Origin: Poseidonibacter antarcticus
GTDB lineage: Bacteria > Campylobacterota > Campylobacteria > Campylobacterales > Arcobacteraceae
Assembly (NCBI RefSeq): GCF_003667345.1
Contig: NZ_RCWF01000010.1
Span: 1 to 64,000 of the forward strand
Length of the DNA stretch: 64,000 nucleotides
Direction of reading: 5' to 3'
Made by a program: the position numbers and the translations under genes. Below the pieces are notes generated by a model. That model was given only the letters and a program-made list of their open reading frames with translations. It was not told the DNA's origin and ran no database searches. Below, piece after piece: positions 9,019 to 17,612 of this stretch (the first letter of the stretch is position 1; every line of letters begins with the position of its first letter).

Positions 9019-9876
9019 TTAAATAAACCTTTTTCTAATTAATGCACTCATTTTGTCTAAAGCCCAAACAGTTAAAACAATAACAATAATAATCGTACAA
9101 ACATCACCGTTTTCAAAAGCTCTCATTTTGTCAAATAAGTAAAACCCAATTCCACCAGCTCCTACAAAACCAAGTATTGAAGCTGATCTTACATCTGATT
9201 CAAATCTATATAAAACCATCGATACAAAATGAGGCATTGTTTGTGGAATTACTGCAAATATTAATACTTTAATAAATCCAGCACCAGTTGTTGTTAAAGC
9301 TTCAACAGGACCTGGATCAATTGCTTCATTTCCTTCACTTAAAAGTTTTGATAATACTCCTGCTGTATGTACACCTAAGGCTAAAATACCTGCCATTGGA
9401 CCAAGTCCTACTGCACTTACAAAAATTAAAGCCCAAATAATTTCATTTATAGATCTGAAAATATTTGATATTAAAGTAGCACTTCCATATATCACTTTTT
9501 TTGAAAAAATATGGATAGGAGATTTTCCTGGAATTAAAATATCAAGTATATTTCTTGAACTCATATATGACAATGGAACTGCTACTATAATTGATAAAAC
9601 AAGGGCAACAACTGCCATTTGTATAGTTTCAAGCATTGACAAAGCATACGTTAATAAATCATCACTATTTAAATTAGGCGGAAAGAAACCACTATTTTCA
9701 ATATTTGGATTTCCTTTTATATATTCAAGCATATATTGCCAACCATCAATTAATGAAGTAAAGCTCATATCTGTATCTTTCCAAGATTGTATGAAAATCA
9801 ATAATAAAATGATTATCACTATTGATTTAGAAAAAGAAAATGGGTTACTCTGTGCTTTTAACTCGTCTATATTCAT
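9019..9876 (-). CDS. phnE: Phosphonate ABC transporter permease PhnE
   Basis: Integral membrane permease of the PhnCDE importer. About six hydrophobic helices are visible, with the binding-protein-dependent transport motif EAL-TT-GA-G around the last third (PVEALTTTGAGFIKVLIFAVIP). An upstream in-frame ATG at 9918 exists, but the ATG at 9876 has AAGGAAAC placed 6 bases ahead and gives a normal PhnE N-terminus (MNIDELK), so that start is used. It follows phnD and precedes phnG, tying import to the lyase in one transcript. Confidence 0.93.
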   Translation of the reverse strand: MNIDELKAQSNPFSFSKSIVIIILLLIFIQSWKDTDMSFTSLIDGWQYMLEYIKGNPNIENSGFFPPNLNSDDLLTYALSMLETIQMAVVALVLSIIVAVPLSYMSSRNILDILIPGKSPIHIFSKKVIYGSATLISNIFRSINEIIWALIFVSAVGLGPMAGILALGVHTAGVLSKLLSEGNEAIDPGPVEALTTTGAGFIKVLIFAVIPQTMPHFVSMVLYRFESDVRSASILGFVGAGGIGFYLFDKMRAFENGDVCTIIIVIVLTVWALDKMSALIRKRFI

Positions 9877-9930
9877 GTTTTGTTTCCTTGGAAGTTTAAG
9901 TAGGCAAGAAATGCCCACTTTATAATTTGG

Positions 9931-10797
9931 TTATTTTTTCTTTTTTAATTCGTTTTTTAATTTGATTAATTCTCTTACTGGATTATAAACAGAATCATCA
10001 CCTTTAATAAATCCTTTATTCTTAAGTCTTTTTAATCCTTCTGGATCGTTATAAGAAAGGAAAGCACCTTTTAAAGCCATTTTTAAAGAAGTTGGTAAAT
10101 CTTTTCTAGCTGCAATTGGAGCACCTGGAATTAGGTCTGAAGTCCAAAGAATATTAAATTGATCTTTTTCCCAATGTTTTCCTAAACCTCTATTGAAGTC
10201 TAAATTATTTGTAGATGCTGCATCAACTTTTCCAGCTTTAACTGAAAGAATAGAAGCTTCATGCCCACCTGAATAAATTACTTTTGAGAAATATTTTTTT
10301 GGATTTATTCCTGCTTTTGAAAACATAACAGTAGGAACTAAAGTTCCAGAAGTTGATTGAGAAGAAGTAAATGCCCAAGTTCTACCTTTTAAGTCTGCTA
10401 AAGTTTTTAAACCAGAACCTTTTTTAGTAATAATTGTTCCTACATAACCTGGTAATCCTGATTCTCCATCAACTTCAACAACTAAAGCTTCTGCATTTGC
10501 TCTTTTTGCAGCTTCAACATAAGATTTTGGCCCTAAGTAAGCAAAATCAATATGTTTATGTTGCATTGCAGTAATAATACCTGTGTAATCACCTGCTAAT
10601 TTCATTTCAACTTTAATTCCTAAAGATTTAGAAATATAATTAGTTAATGGTCCGAAGTTTTCTTTCATTGAAGTAGAACCAGCTACTGGAATTACACCAA
10701 AAACAAGTTTCTCTGGCCATTTTTCTTGAGCCATCATAGATGTAGTTGTTAGACCTAATACGATCGAAGAAGATATAATTTTCTTAATAAATTTCAT
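9931..10797 (-). CDS. phnD: Phosphonate-binding periplasmic protein PhnD
   Basis: Periplasmic solute-binding protein for phosphonates (phosphate/phosphite/phosphonate ABC family). A signal peptide is clear at residues 1-23 (KK then a hydrophobic run ending SMMAQ). The ligand site of the family shows as PVAGSTSMKEN near residue 37, YLGPKSYVEA and SSQSTSGTLVPT. The SxxxTS loop binding the phosphonate group is conserved. The length of 288 is slightly short of E. coli PhnD but normal for epsilonproteobacterial relatives. ATG has AAGGAAT ahead. It lies between phnC and phnE. Confidence 0.93.
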   Translation of the reverse strand: MKFIKKIISSSIVLGLTTTSMMAQEKWPEKLVFGVIPVAGSTSMKENFGPLTNYISKSLGIKVEMKLAGDYTGIITAMQHKHIDFAYLGPKSYVEAAKRANAEALVVEVDGESGLPGYVGTIITKKGSGLKTLADLKGRTWAFTSSQSTSGTLVPTVMFSKAGINPKKYFSKVIYSGGHEASILSVKAGKVDAASTNNLDFNRGLGKHWEKDQFNILWTSDLIPGAPIAARKDLPTSLKMALKGAFLSYNDPEGLKRLKNKGFIKGDDSVYNPVRELIKLKNELKKKK

Positions 10798-10823
10798 TTT
10801 AATTCCTTGTTTTAAATGTTTTA

Positions 10824-11567
10824 TTATGCTTTTTCATTGTTAGCATATATTTTTTCAACTAACTCATCAGTTAATTTCTCGCTTTTATCATCAAACACTA
10901 CTGTTCCATTATTGACACCAATAATTCTGTCACAGTATTCATTTGCATACTCCAAATGATGAAGGTTAGCAATTACAGTTACCCCATAAGTTTCATTAAC
11001 CTTCTTCAATATACTCATAATCTTTTTTGCACTCTTTGGGTCTAAAGCAGAAACAGGTTCATCTGCTAAAATAATCTTTGGTTCAGCGGCCAATGCTCGT
11101 GCAATTGCTACACGTTGTCTTTGACCTCCTGAAAGTTCATCACACCTTTTTAATGAGTGTTTTGTCATATCAACAATATCCATGTATTCTTTTGCTTTTT
11201 GTAACTCCTTTTTTTTATAAAGTTTAATAATTGCTCTTGTAAGTGGTATATCTTTTAACGTTCCACTTATTACATTATCTAAGACAGATATTCTGTCAAC
11301 TAAATTGTAACCTTGAAAAATTACACCAATCTGCTCTCTTAATTTAATTAAGTTCTTTTTTTTAATATTTTCTAAATCATAATCTAAAACTTCAAATTTT
11401 CCATCAAATACTTTTATTCCACCAGTAACTGCCATTAATAAAGTAGACTTACCTGCTCCACTAGGACCTATAATTCCAATAAATTCACCTTTTTTTATTT
11501 TAATACTTACATCGCTTAATATTTTTTCTTTTTTATAACCTAATGTAAGGTTTTTCATTTTTATCAT
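10824..11567 (-). CDS. phnC: Phosphonate ABC transporter ATPase PhnC
   Basis: ATPase that powers phosphonate import with PhnD and PhnE. Walker A GPSGAGKSTLL is at residues 33-43, the signature LSGGQRQRVAIARALA about 144-159, Walker B IILADEPVSALDP. The QGYNLVDRISVLDNV region after the Q-loop is typical of PhnC. Length 247 is standard. It is the first structural gene after the regulator phnF, with a 16-base gap, so the transporter genes head the operon. Confidence 0.93.
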   Translation of the reverse strand: MIKMKNLTLGYKKEKILSDVSIKIKKGEFIGIIGPSGAGKSTLLMAVTGGIKVFDGKFEVLDYDLENIKKKNLIKLREQIGVIFQGYNLVDRISVLDNVISGTLKDIPLTRAIIKLYKKKELQKAKEYMDIVDMTKHSLKRCDELSGGQRQRVAIARALAAEPKIILADEPVSALDPKSAKKIMSILKKVNETYGVTVIANLHHLEYANEYCDRIIGVNNGTVVFDDKSEKLTDELVEKIYANNEKA

Positions 11568-11583
11568 TTATAATTCTCCTAAA

Positions 11584-12306
11584 TTAGATTAAATCGACTT
11601 TTATTTTTACTGCATCTGCCCTTGAATATGATGTTCCAAATTCAACAAGGTTGCCATCTTGATCTTTTGAAATTGTACTTGCACTTAAGATTGGAGTATT
11701 TGAACGTAAATTAAGTAAAGAGCTTAATTCTGATGTTGGGTTTAATGCTTCGAAAACTGTTGACATTTTTGTTATTTTCATATTTGGATAACATTTATTT
11801 AAAACTTTATATAAAGAAAAAGGTTTCATATCTAAATGCTTTATCATATCTCTAAAAACATATGCATCAAAGTAAGAATAGGAAACAGTTATTGGCAAAT
11901 CATTTGCAAACCTAAGAAGTTTAATTTCTATTACATTTAGATTTTTATTTAATCCTAGTTTTTTTGACACTTCAAGATTTGGTTCAATAATATCAACACT
12001 TAAAACTTTAGTAGTAGGTTCATAACCTAAATCTAATATTCGTTGTGTATATGAACTTTTATCTGAGATAGAATAAGGAATCTTTATATTAGAAATATAA
12101 TTACCTTTACCTTTTAATGTATAAATAAAACCTTCATCTTTTAGTAATTGTAAAGCTTGTCTTACTGTATGTCTATTAACATTAAATTCAGATGCAAAAG
12201 TATTTTCTGATGGTAATTTATAATTAATATTATATTTTTTATTCTCAATATTTTCTAAAATTTTATTATATAATCGTAGATATAATGGTCTATCAAAACT
12301 CTTCAT
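11584..12306 (-). CDS. phnF: GntR/HutC-family regulator PhnF
   Basis: Transcription regulator of the phosphonate operon. The N-terminal winged helix (about residues 1-70 from MKSFDR) contains PLYLRLYNKI and the LPSENTFASEFNVNRHTVRQAL recognition segment of GntR proteins; the C-terminal UTRA effector domain follows (LDLGYEPTTKVL onward, ending in the family-typical V-E-F-G-x-S-Y-S-R-A-D pattern). A longer in-frame start exists at 12333, but AAAGGAAAT precedes the ATG at 12306 and the extension would run through an operator-like repeat, so 12306 is chosen. It is the first gene of the operon and probably autoregulated. Confidence 0.9.
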   Translation of the reverse strand: MKSFDRPLYLRLYNKILENIENKKYNINYKLPSENTFASEFNVNRHTVRQALQLLKDEGFIYTLKGKGNYISNIKIPYSISDKSSYTQRILDLGYEPTTKVLSVDIIEPNLEVSKKLGLNKNLNVIEIKLLRFANDLPITVSYSYFDAYVFRDMIKHLDMKPFSLYKVLNKCYPNMKITKMSTVFEALNPTSELSSLLNLRSNTPILSASTISKDQDGNLVEFGTSYSRADAVKIKVDLI

Positions 12307-12320
12307 TTCATTTCCTTTAT

Positions 12321-12334
12321 CTTGTCTATACAAG
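12321..12334. promoter_or_regulatory. Operator-like inverted repeat O1 before phnF
   Basis: CTTGTCTATACAAG, a near-perfect 14-bp palindrome with one mismatched pair, lying just ahead of the phnF ribosome binding site and downstream of a TATACT -10 candidate (12347-12352, minus strand). The TGTATA/TATACA core resembles sites bound by HutC/FarR-type GntR regulators, so PhnF is the likely ligand. Confidence 0.6.
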
Positions 12335-12346
12335 CTGAACGTTGGA

Positions 12347-12352
12347 AGTATA
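12347..12352 (-). promoter_or_regulatory. -10 candidate of the phn operon promoter
   Basis: TATACT on the minus strand, preceded by a T-rich tract and without a clear -35, which is normal for Campylobacterota sigma-70 promoters. It is flanked on both sides by the operator-like repeats at 12321 and 12381, consistent with repression by PhnF. Confidence 0.45.
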
Positions 12353-12380
12353 AAACAGTAGAATTACACTTTAGTTACAT

Positions 12381-12416
12381 CTTGTATATACAAGTTATAT
12401 CTCTTGTATAGGTAGA
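12381..12416. promoter_or_regulatory. Operator-like repeats O2 and half-site O3
   Basis: CTTGTATATACAAG at 12381-12394 is a perfect 14-bp palindrome. A half-site, CTTGTATA, follows at 12403-12410. Together with the repeat at 12321 this gives two full sites and one half-site spaced about 60 and 22 bases apart around the promoter. It is the expected layout for cooperative repression by a dimeric GntR regulator; binding itself is inferred. Confidence 0.6.
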
Positions 12417-12419
12417 TGC

Positions 12420-12598
12420 CAAATTGTCAGTTATGAAAAAGCACTAAAGGATATGATAAAAATAGATGCAGAGGAATTTACAAAAGATATAAAATCAAGT
12501 AAAAGTATCGGCGAAGAGAAGCTGTATTTGTAGTAGAAATAAATTCTCATTTAGCTCAAAATCTAAATAAAGAATCAAAAACAGAAAAAAGACTTTAG
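12420..12598 (+). pseudogene. Possible decayed gene remnant
   Basis: Two short plus-strand reading stretches look protein-like and lie in different frames: a 37-codon stretch ending at TAG 12531-12533 (containing SYEKALKDMIKIDAEEF) and a 22-codon continuation in another frame (VVEINSHLAQNLNKESK) ending at TAG 12596-12598. The amino-acid make-up is that of a charged soluble protein and the second picks up exactly where the first stops, as after a frameshift. No start codon with a ribosome site is visible and I do not recognise the family. The rest of the gap to 12775 shows nothing I can identify. Confidence 0.3.
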
Positions 12599-12775
12599 TT
12601 CACACAATAAATATCATATTTAACTATTAGTTTTGACTGTTTTATTCTATTTTTGGTGGATAATATAAAAGGACAAAGCAAAATATTAAAACTGAGGATA
12701 TTAAGCACTTCTAATATTTGATTCAATTTGTTCAAAAAGTTTATCTTGAAAATAACAAAAAATGATTTAATATTA

Positions 12776-13417
12776 TTATGTTAAAAGAGTATATCCCCTA
12801 TTTGAGGATGCTTTTATAGTAAGCGTTGTCATTTTTTTCCTTAATCTTCTTATTAATGTCCGAATTGCATCAATTGAAGCATATTCACCATTCCAAACAT
12901 AATTTTGGATACTTTCATATGTAACTAACTTATTTCTATTTGTTGAAAATAAGTTTACTAATAAGTTTTCTTTCTGAGTTAATTCATTTTTAATATTATT
13001 AACTGTTAGTGTGCTTTCAGCAAAATTAAATACACACGTGGAATTTAACGAAATTTCTTTCTTAGGTATATTACATAATTTATCTATCTTAATTTCTAAT
13101 TCATCTATATAAAATGGCTTTTTTAAATAATCATTACAACCAAAAGCATAAGATTCCTTTATAATATCAAGTTCAACAGTAGAAGAAATTATAATTACTG
13201 GTGAATCTTCATAAAATTCTCTAATCTTTTTAAGAATTTTAATTCCATCAATATTTGGAACATGAATATCAAGAAGGAAACAGGCATAACCATCGGTAAT
13301 ACTATCATAGGCATCTTGTCCACAAATAAAGGAATGAACCTTATATCCTTTTAGTTCTAATTTTAATTTAATCGTTTCATTTAAAGTTTTATTATCTTCT
13401 AGTAACAGAATTTTCAT
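12776..13417 (-). CDS. OmpR-type response regulator
   Basis: Two-domain regulator: receiver (residues 1-115; acidic pocket E7/D8, phospho-acceptor D50, conserved K100-P101) and a winged-helix output domain (about 120-213) with the transcription-regulator pattern TQKENLLVNLF, SIDAIRTLIRRLRKK and a wing ending NRGYTLL. It begins one base after the stop of the kinase gene upstream, so the two form a two-component pair. Its targets are not evident; the adjacent fatty-acid oxidation genes are the nearest candidates, which is inference from position. Confidence 0.88.
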   Translation of the reverse strand: MKILLLEDNKTLNETIKLKLELKGYKVHSFICGQDAYDSITDGYACFLLDIHVPNIDGIKILKKIREFYEDSPVIIISSTVELDIIKESYAFGCNDYLKKPFYIDELEIKIDKLCNIPKKEISLNSTCVFNFAESTLTVNNIKNELTQKENLLVNLFSTNRNKLVTYESIQNYVWNGEYASIDAIRTLIRRLRKKMTTLTIKASSNRGYTLLT

Positions 13418-13418
13418 A

Positions 13419-14531
13419 TTAAGACCTTATTATTTTAGGTATTTTTATTGTAAATATTACATTATCATTATCATTTTTAACTAAAATTTTTCCATGTATT
13501 TTATCTTCAATAATTGTTTTTGCCATATATAAACCATATCCTGTCCCATTCTCTCTTGTCGTAAAAAAAGGGTCAAATATTTGATCTATAATTGATTCGT
13601 CAATAACTCCTGCATTATCAATTATTTCTATAATATTTAGATTTTTATTACTCTTTAATCTAATTGTAATTATTCCATCAAAATTAATTTCTTTATATCG
13701 TTCTATTATTTTATTTTTAGCATTATTTACAATATTTAATATAACTTGCTTCAATTGATTTTTATAAGTAAATGTTAAAAATTCTTCTTCTTTATTATAA
13801 TCAAAAATAACATTTATATTAAAATAAAATATTTGTTTGCCAACAATATCAAAAATTTCAGAGATTGCATTTTTTAAATCAAACTCTTCTTTTAATGTAG
13901 ATGGTTTTAAAAAGTTTCTAAAGTCATTTAATGTTTCAGACATATATTGTATTGGAACCATAGACTCTGATACAAAATTAGAAATTTTCTTTTTATTAAT
14001 TTGATTAGTTGAATAATATAATTCCATTTTTTGAACCTGCGCTGAAAGTTCAACTAAAGGTTCATTCCATTGATGAGCAATTGATGCAATCATTTCTCCC
14101 ATCTCTACAAATTTACTTTGTTGAATAAGAATTTCTTTTTCTTTAATTCTTTCGGTAATATCTGTCATAATACAAACAATACCTTCAACTACACAATCAG
14201 TATTTTGACAGACTGCTTTACTCAATTTATAGTACCTCAATTCACCATTTTTTCTTATGAAATGAACTTCATCTTCATAAGGCTTTAATGTTTTCATTAT
14301 TTGCTTGTCAATTAATTTATTTCTATCTGCGGCACTTTTAGGAAAGAAATCATAGGCAGATTTACCTATGATTTCTTTTTTACAAGTATTTGTTAATTCA
14401 GAAAAGCCTCTATTACATCTTATAAAATCACCTTTTACATCTTTATAATATATTGGGTTGGGTAAAGCATCCAATAATACATCCTCAAAATTTAATTTTT
14501 TTTCTAAATCATAATAGTATTTTTTATTCAT
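13419..14531 (-). CDS. Cytoplasmic PAS-sensor histidine kinase
   Basis: A 370-residue kinase without membrane segments. A PAS domain covers residues 15-130 (LPNPIYYKDVKGDFIRCN, ending in the MTDITERIKEKE linker). The phosphorylated histidine is H153 in IAHQWNEPL, the variant of the AHQWRQPL box common in Campylobacterota. The ATP-binding domain shows N-box NIVNNAKNK, the D-box DNAGVID and GTGYGLYMAKTI. Three cysteines in the PAS region (residues 108, 113, 120) are noticeable but their role is unknown. It is co-transcribed with the response regulator and lies just downstream of the thiolase operon in the same orientation. Confidence 0.88.
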   Translation of the reverse strand: MNKKYYYDLEKKLNFEDVLLDALPNPIYYKDVKGDFIRCNRGFSELTNTCKKEIIGKSAYDFFPKSAADRNKLIDKQIMKTLKPYEDEVHFIRKNGELRYYKLSKAVCQNTDCVVEGIVCIMTDITERIKEKEILIQQSKFVEMGEMIASIAHQWNEPLVELSAQVQKMELYYSTNQINKKKISNFVSESMVPIQYMSETLNDFRNFLKPSTLKEEFDLKNAISEIFDIVGKQIFYFNINVIFDYNKEEEFLTFTYKNQLKQVILNIVNNAKNKIIERYKEINFDGIITIRLKSNKNLNIIEIIDNAGVIDESIIDQIFDPFFTTRENGTGYGLYMAKTIIEDKIHGKILVKNDNDNVIFTIKIPKIIRS

Positions 14532-14578
14532 TTACATTCCAATTCATATTTATAAAAATTGTATCATAAATAAAAATA

Positions 14579-15778
14579 TTATTTTACTTTTTTCAATAAA
14601 ATAGCTGTTCCCATTCCTCCACCGATACATAATGAAGCTAAACCGTAAGTAAAATCTTCTTTTAGCATCTCATGAACAAGTGATACTATTATTCTATTTG
14701 CACTTGCTCCAACAGGATGTCCTAAAGCTATTCCACTTCCATTTATATTCATTTTCTCTTCTAAAATTTCATCTGTTAAATTTACTTTTTCTTTAAGTAA
14801 TTCAAAAACTCCTAGAATTTGAGAAGCAAATGCTTCATTAATTTCAAGAACATCTATTTCATCGATAGAAATACCTGTTTTATTTAAAAGTTTTTCAATA
14901 GCATAAGCAGGGCTTAGTCCCATCAACGAAGGTTCAATTCCTACTTGGGCAATATCTATTATTTCAACTAATGGTTTTAAATTATATTTTTTAATAGCAT
15001 CTTCTGATGCAATTAATGTAAAACTAGCACCATCATTTATTCCAGATGAATTTCCAGCTGTTACTGTTCCTTCTTTTTTAAAAGCTGGTCTAAGTTTTGC
15101 TAATTTTTCTAAAGAAGTATTTCTATTAATGTATTCATCTCTATCAAAAATAATATCACCCTTTCTTGTTTTAACAACAATAGGAGTTATCTCTTGTTTA
15201 AATTTCCCTAAATCATCTGCTTCAATAGCTTTTCGTTGAGATTCAAGGGCATAACTATCTTGTAACTCTCTCGTAATATTAAATTTTTCTGCAATATTCT
15301 CAGCAGTAATACCCATATGGTATCCTTCAAAAGCATCAGTTAATGCATCACTCATAGAATCAATAAGTTTCCCATCTCCTAACGCTTTTCCAGACCTTGT
15401 TTTTGGAGAAACTAAAAAAGGAGCTTGGGACATATTTTCAACACCACCAGCAATTATTACATCTTTTTCTCCAGATTTTATTTCAGCAACTGCATTCATA
15501 ACTGCCTTCATACCCGAACCACATAGCATATTTACAGAATAAGCAACCGTCGAGTTAGGGATTCCCCCCAATATTGAAGCTTGTCTTCCTACTCCTTGTA
15601 AATGTCCTGCACTTAAAATATTTCCTACAATTACTTCATCTACGATATTATTATCAATATTTTTAGTTAAATCTTTTATAACTTGACCACCTAAATCTCC
15701 TGGTTTAATATCTTTTAAGCTTCCAAGGAAACTCCCAATAGCACTTCTCTTTGCTTCAACTATATATACTTTCAACAT
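14579..15778 (-). CDS. atoB: Acetyl-CoA acetyltransferase (thiolase)
   Basis: Thiolase II that cleaves acetoacetyl-CoA with CoA to two acetyl-CoA (or the reverse). The acyl-accepting cysteine is C86 in NMLCGSGM, the histidine box is GHPVGASA (about 355-362) and the second cysteine is in CIGGGMG (about 387). Length 399 is typical. It is the last gene of an apparent three-gene unit after CoA-transferase subunits A and B, spaced 11 bases, so it should act on acetoacetyl-CoA produced by them or by the beta-oxidation enzymes encoded just upstream. Confidence 0.93.
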   Translation of the reverse strand: MLKVYIVEAKRSAIGSFLGSLKDIKPGDLGGQVIKDLTKNIDNNIVDEVIVGNILSAGHLQGVGRQASILGGIPNSTVAYSVNMLCGSGMKAVMNAVAEIKSGEKDVIIAGGVENMSQAPFLVSPKTRSGKALGDGKLIDSMSDALTDAFEGYHMGITAENIAEKFNITRELQDSYALESQRKAIEADDLGKFKQEITPIVVKTRKGDIIFDRDEYINRNTSLEKLAKLRPAFKKEGTVTAGNSSGINDGASFTLIASEDAIKKYNLKPLVEIIDIAQVGIEPSLMGLSPAYAIEKLLNKTGISIDEIDVLEINEAFASQILGVFELLKEKVNLTDEILEEKMNINGSGIALGHPVGASANRIIVSLVHEMLKEDFTYGLASLCIGGGMGTAILLKKVK

Positions 15779-15789
15779 ATCTCCTTTTA

Positions 15790-16422
15790 TTATTTTAATG
15801 CAACAATATAAGTTGCAGGTGTTTGTTCTTTAATTTCTTCTAGTGTTGTATTACCCATAAGTTCAGTTAAATGTAATTTCCCATCAACATATTCAAATAC
15901 ACCTAATTCTGTTATTAGCATATCTATTACACTTTTTCCAGTTAAAGGTAAAGTACATCTTTCAAGAATTTTAGGTGCTCCTTTTGCTGTATGTTGCATT
16001 GCAACAATTACTTTTTTTACACCACTTACTAAATCCATTGAACCACCCATTCCAGGTACAAATTTTCCTGGTATAGTCCAACTTGCTAAACTAGCTTCTT
16101 CATCAACCTCTAAAGCCCCAAGGACAGTAATATCTATGTGCCCACCTCTAATAATTTCAAAGGAACTAACCGAGTCAAAAAATACACCTCCAGCTTTTAG
16201 TTTTACATAGTTTCTACCTGCATCAATCATATTTTCATCTATATCATTTTCTTCTGCTTTATCCCAAAGTCCTGCAAAACCATTCTCTGAATGTAAATTA
16301 ATTTTTATTTCTTTTGGTATATAGTTCGCAACTAAAGTAGGTAATCCAATCCCTAAGTTTATGAAATCACCATCTTTAAATTCTTTTGCAACTCTATTCG
16401 CAATTATTTTCTTTGCTTCCAT
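15790..16422 (-). CDS. scoB: 3-oxoacid CoA-transferase subunit B
   Basis: Beta subunit of a class I CoA-transferase. The catalytic glutamate is E46 in the HSENG motif, preceded by GIGLPTLVANYIP. The GAxQVD-type strand and GGAMDLV-like GGSMDLVSG stretch (about 117-125) are present. It follows subunit A after 2 bases and precedes thiolase. Typical substrates are succinyl-CoA or acetyl-CoA with acetoacetate or butyrate; which pair is used cannot be told from sequence. Confidence 0.9.
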   Translation of the reverse strand: MEAKKIIANRVAKEFKDGDFINLGIGLPTLVANYIPKEIKINLHSENGFAGLWDKAEENDIDENMIDAGRNYVKLKAGGVFFDSVSSFEIIRGGHIDITVLGALEVDEEASLASWTIPGKFVPGMGGSMDLVSGVKKVIVAMQHTAKGAPKILERCTLPLTGKSVIDMLITELGVFEYVDGKLHLTELMGNTTLEEIKEQTPATYIVALK

Positions 16423-16424
16423 TT

Positions 16425-17072
16425 TTATGCCTTTATAATATGATTTATATATACAAATGGAGTATGGATAGTATGAGGATCTATTTCTCCATTTTCAACT
16501 AACTCTTCAACTTCAGCAATTGTTACTTTTGCTGCACCTGCCATTGGAACATTAAAATTACTCGTTGCACCATGATAAACCAAATTCCCAGCTCTATCTC
16601 CAATTTGTGCTTTAACAATTGCTAAATCTAAATAGATTGGTTTTTCTAATATATAATCTTTACCATCAATAGAAATAGTAGTCTTACCTTCTTGAACGAA
16701 AGTACCTATACCTGTTTGAGTTAAAACACCACCTAAGCCAGCAGTTGCAGATCTTAATCTTTCAGCCAATGTTCCTTGAGGTACTAGTTCTAATTCAATA
16801 AAGCCTTCATTAACTTGTTTTTGAGTATCTTTATTAGTACCAATATGACTAGCCATTAATTTAGAAACTCTTTTTTCTGTAATAAGCTTTCCAATTCCTT
16901 GAGCTTCAAAAAAAGTGTCTGTTGCTACTAAAGTCAAATTTTTAACATCTGTTTTTAGTATTTCATCTATTATATTATGTGCATTACCACAACCTAAAAA
17001 TCCACCAATACCAATAGTCATACCATCTTTTAGAAATTTTCCAACTTCAGTTATATCTAATTCTTTGTCCAT
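16425..17072 (-). CDS. scoA: 3-oxoacid CoA-transferase subunit A
   Basis: Alpha subunit of the class I CoA-transferase, 215 residues. The glycine-rich GGFLGCGNAHNIID segment (about 23-36; family pattern GGF-x-x-x-G-x-P) shows asparagine/alanine where many members have glycine-proline, a minor variation. TQTGIGTFVQEGK and AKVTIAEVEELVENGEIDP are family blocks. It is the first gene of the scoA-scoB-thiolase unit. A TATACT -10 candidate is at 17105-17110 with a conserved upstream box at 17133. Confidence 0.9.
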   Translation of the reverse strand: MDKELDITEVGKFLKDGMTIGIGGFLGCGNAHNIIDEILKTDVKNLTLVATDTFFEAQGIGKLITEKRVSKLMASHIGTNKDTQKQVNEGFIELELVPQGTLAERLRSATAGLGGVLTQTGIGTFVQEGKTTISIDGKDYILEKPIYLDLAIVKAQIGDRAGNLVYHGATSNFNVPMAGAAKVTIAEVEELVENGEIDPHTIHTPFVYINHIIKA

Positions 17073-17104
17073 GTATCTCTCCCTTTAATTACATTTACTT
17101 TGAA

Positions 17105-17138
17105 AGTATATGAATAAATAATGATAAACTTATGGCAA
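17105..17138 (-). promoter_or_regulatory. Promoter region of scoA with shared upstream box
   Basis: On the minus strand TTGCCATAAGTTTATCATT lies upstream of TATACT (17105-17110), 22 bases separating TTGCCA from the -10. Nearly the same box with the same 22-base spacing occurs before the enoyl-CoA hydratase and the NDH-like genes (26020, 27243), suggesting a shared promoter class or activator site. Confidence 0.45.
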
Positions 17139-17206
17139 ATTAGAATTTCTAATAATAAGTTACTTTAAATAGTAAAAATTTATTTTTTTGATTTTTATAA
17201 GAGTAG

Positions 17207-17232
17207 TTACTACATAAAAAATTATGTAGTAA
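17207..17232 (-). terminator. Hairpin terminator after the ybgC-like gene
   Basis: Perfect 11-bp inverted repeat TTACTACATAA / TTATGTAGTAA with a 4-base loop, starting 6 bases beyond the stop of the thioesterase gene. The downstream T-tract is poor on the minus strand, so termination efficiency is uncertain. Confidence 0.5.
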
Positions 17233-17237
17233 TCTAG

Positions 17238-17612
17238 TTATTTTTTATTTTCTAAGACTTGAAAAATTTTATCAGGGATGGGTATTGCTTTATAATTTTT
17301 CACATAAACTAGTACAACATCAAATGTACAAATAAGTTCATTATCTCTTACAATACTATGCTTTAAAATCACTGATGTATTTTTTCGTTCAACAATTTCT
17401 GTTTTAACTTCAATTATATCACCCAAAAAGGCAACTTGAACAAAATCACTAACAATATGTCTTACAACAAAATGTTCATCTTTATTATTATTTTTATGAA
17501 AACCTTCTTGAAAGAAAAGTTCTGATCTTGCTCTTTCACAATATTTTATAAAATTAGTATGATAAACAATACCTGCTGCATCTGTATCTTCATAATAAAT
17601 TCTAATTTTCAT
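17238..17612 (-). CDS. YbgC/4-hydroxybenzoyl-CoA-type thioesterase
   Basis: Hotdog-fold acyl-CoA thioesterase of 124 residues. The catalytic aspartate lies in YEDTDAAGIVYHTNFIKY (about D9-D11 region), the signature of the YbgC/FadM branch. No TolQRA-Pal genes are nearby, unlike E. coli ybgC; instead it is the last gene of a beta-oxidation operon, one base after another thioesterase gene, so a role in releasing CoA from short or branched acyl-CoA intermediates is inferred. A hairpin follows directly. Confidence 0.85.
   Translation of the reverse strand: MKIRIYYEDTDAAGIVYHTNFIKYCERARSELFFQEGFHKNNNKDEHFVVRHIVSDFVQVAFLGDIIEVKTEIVERKNTSVILKHSIVRDNELICTFDVVLVYVKNYKAIPIPDKIFQVLENKK

Noticed and set aside
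9877-9918. Longer N-terminus for PhnE
   Set aside because: The downstream ATG at 9876 has a strong ribosome site and a family-like start; the extension has neither.
12307-12333. Longer N-terminus for PhnF
   Set aside because: It would translate through the operator-like repeat, whereas AAAGGAAAT directly precedes the ATG at 12306.
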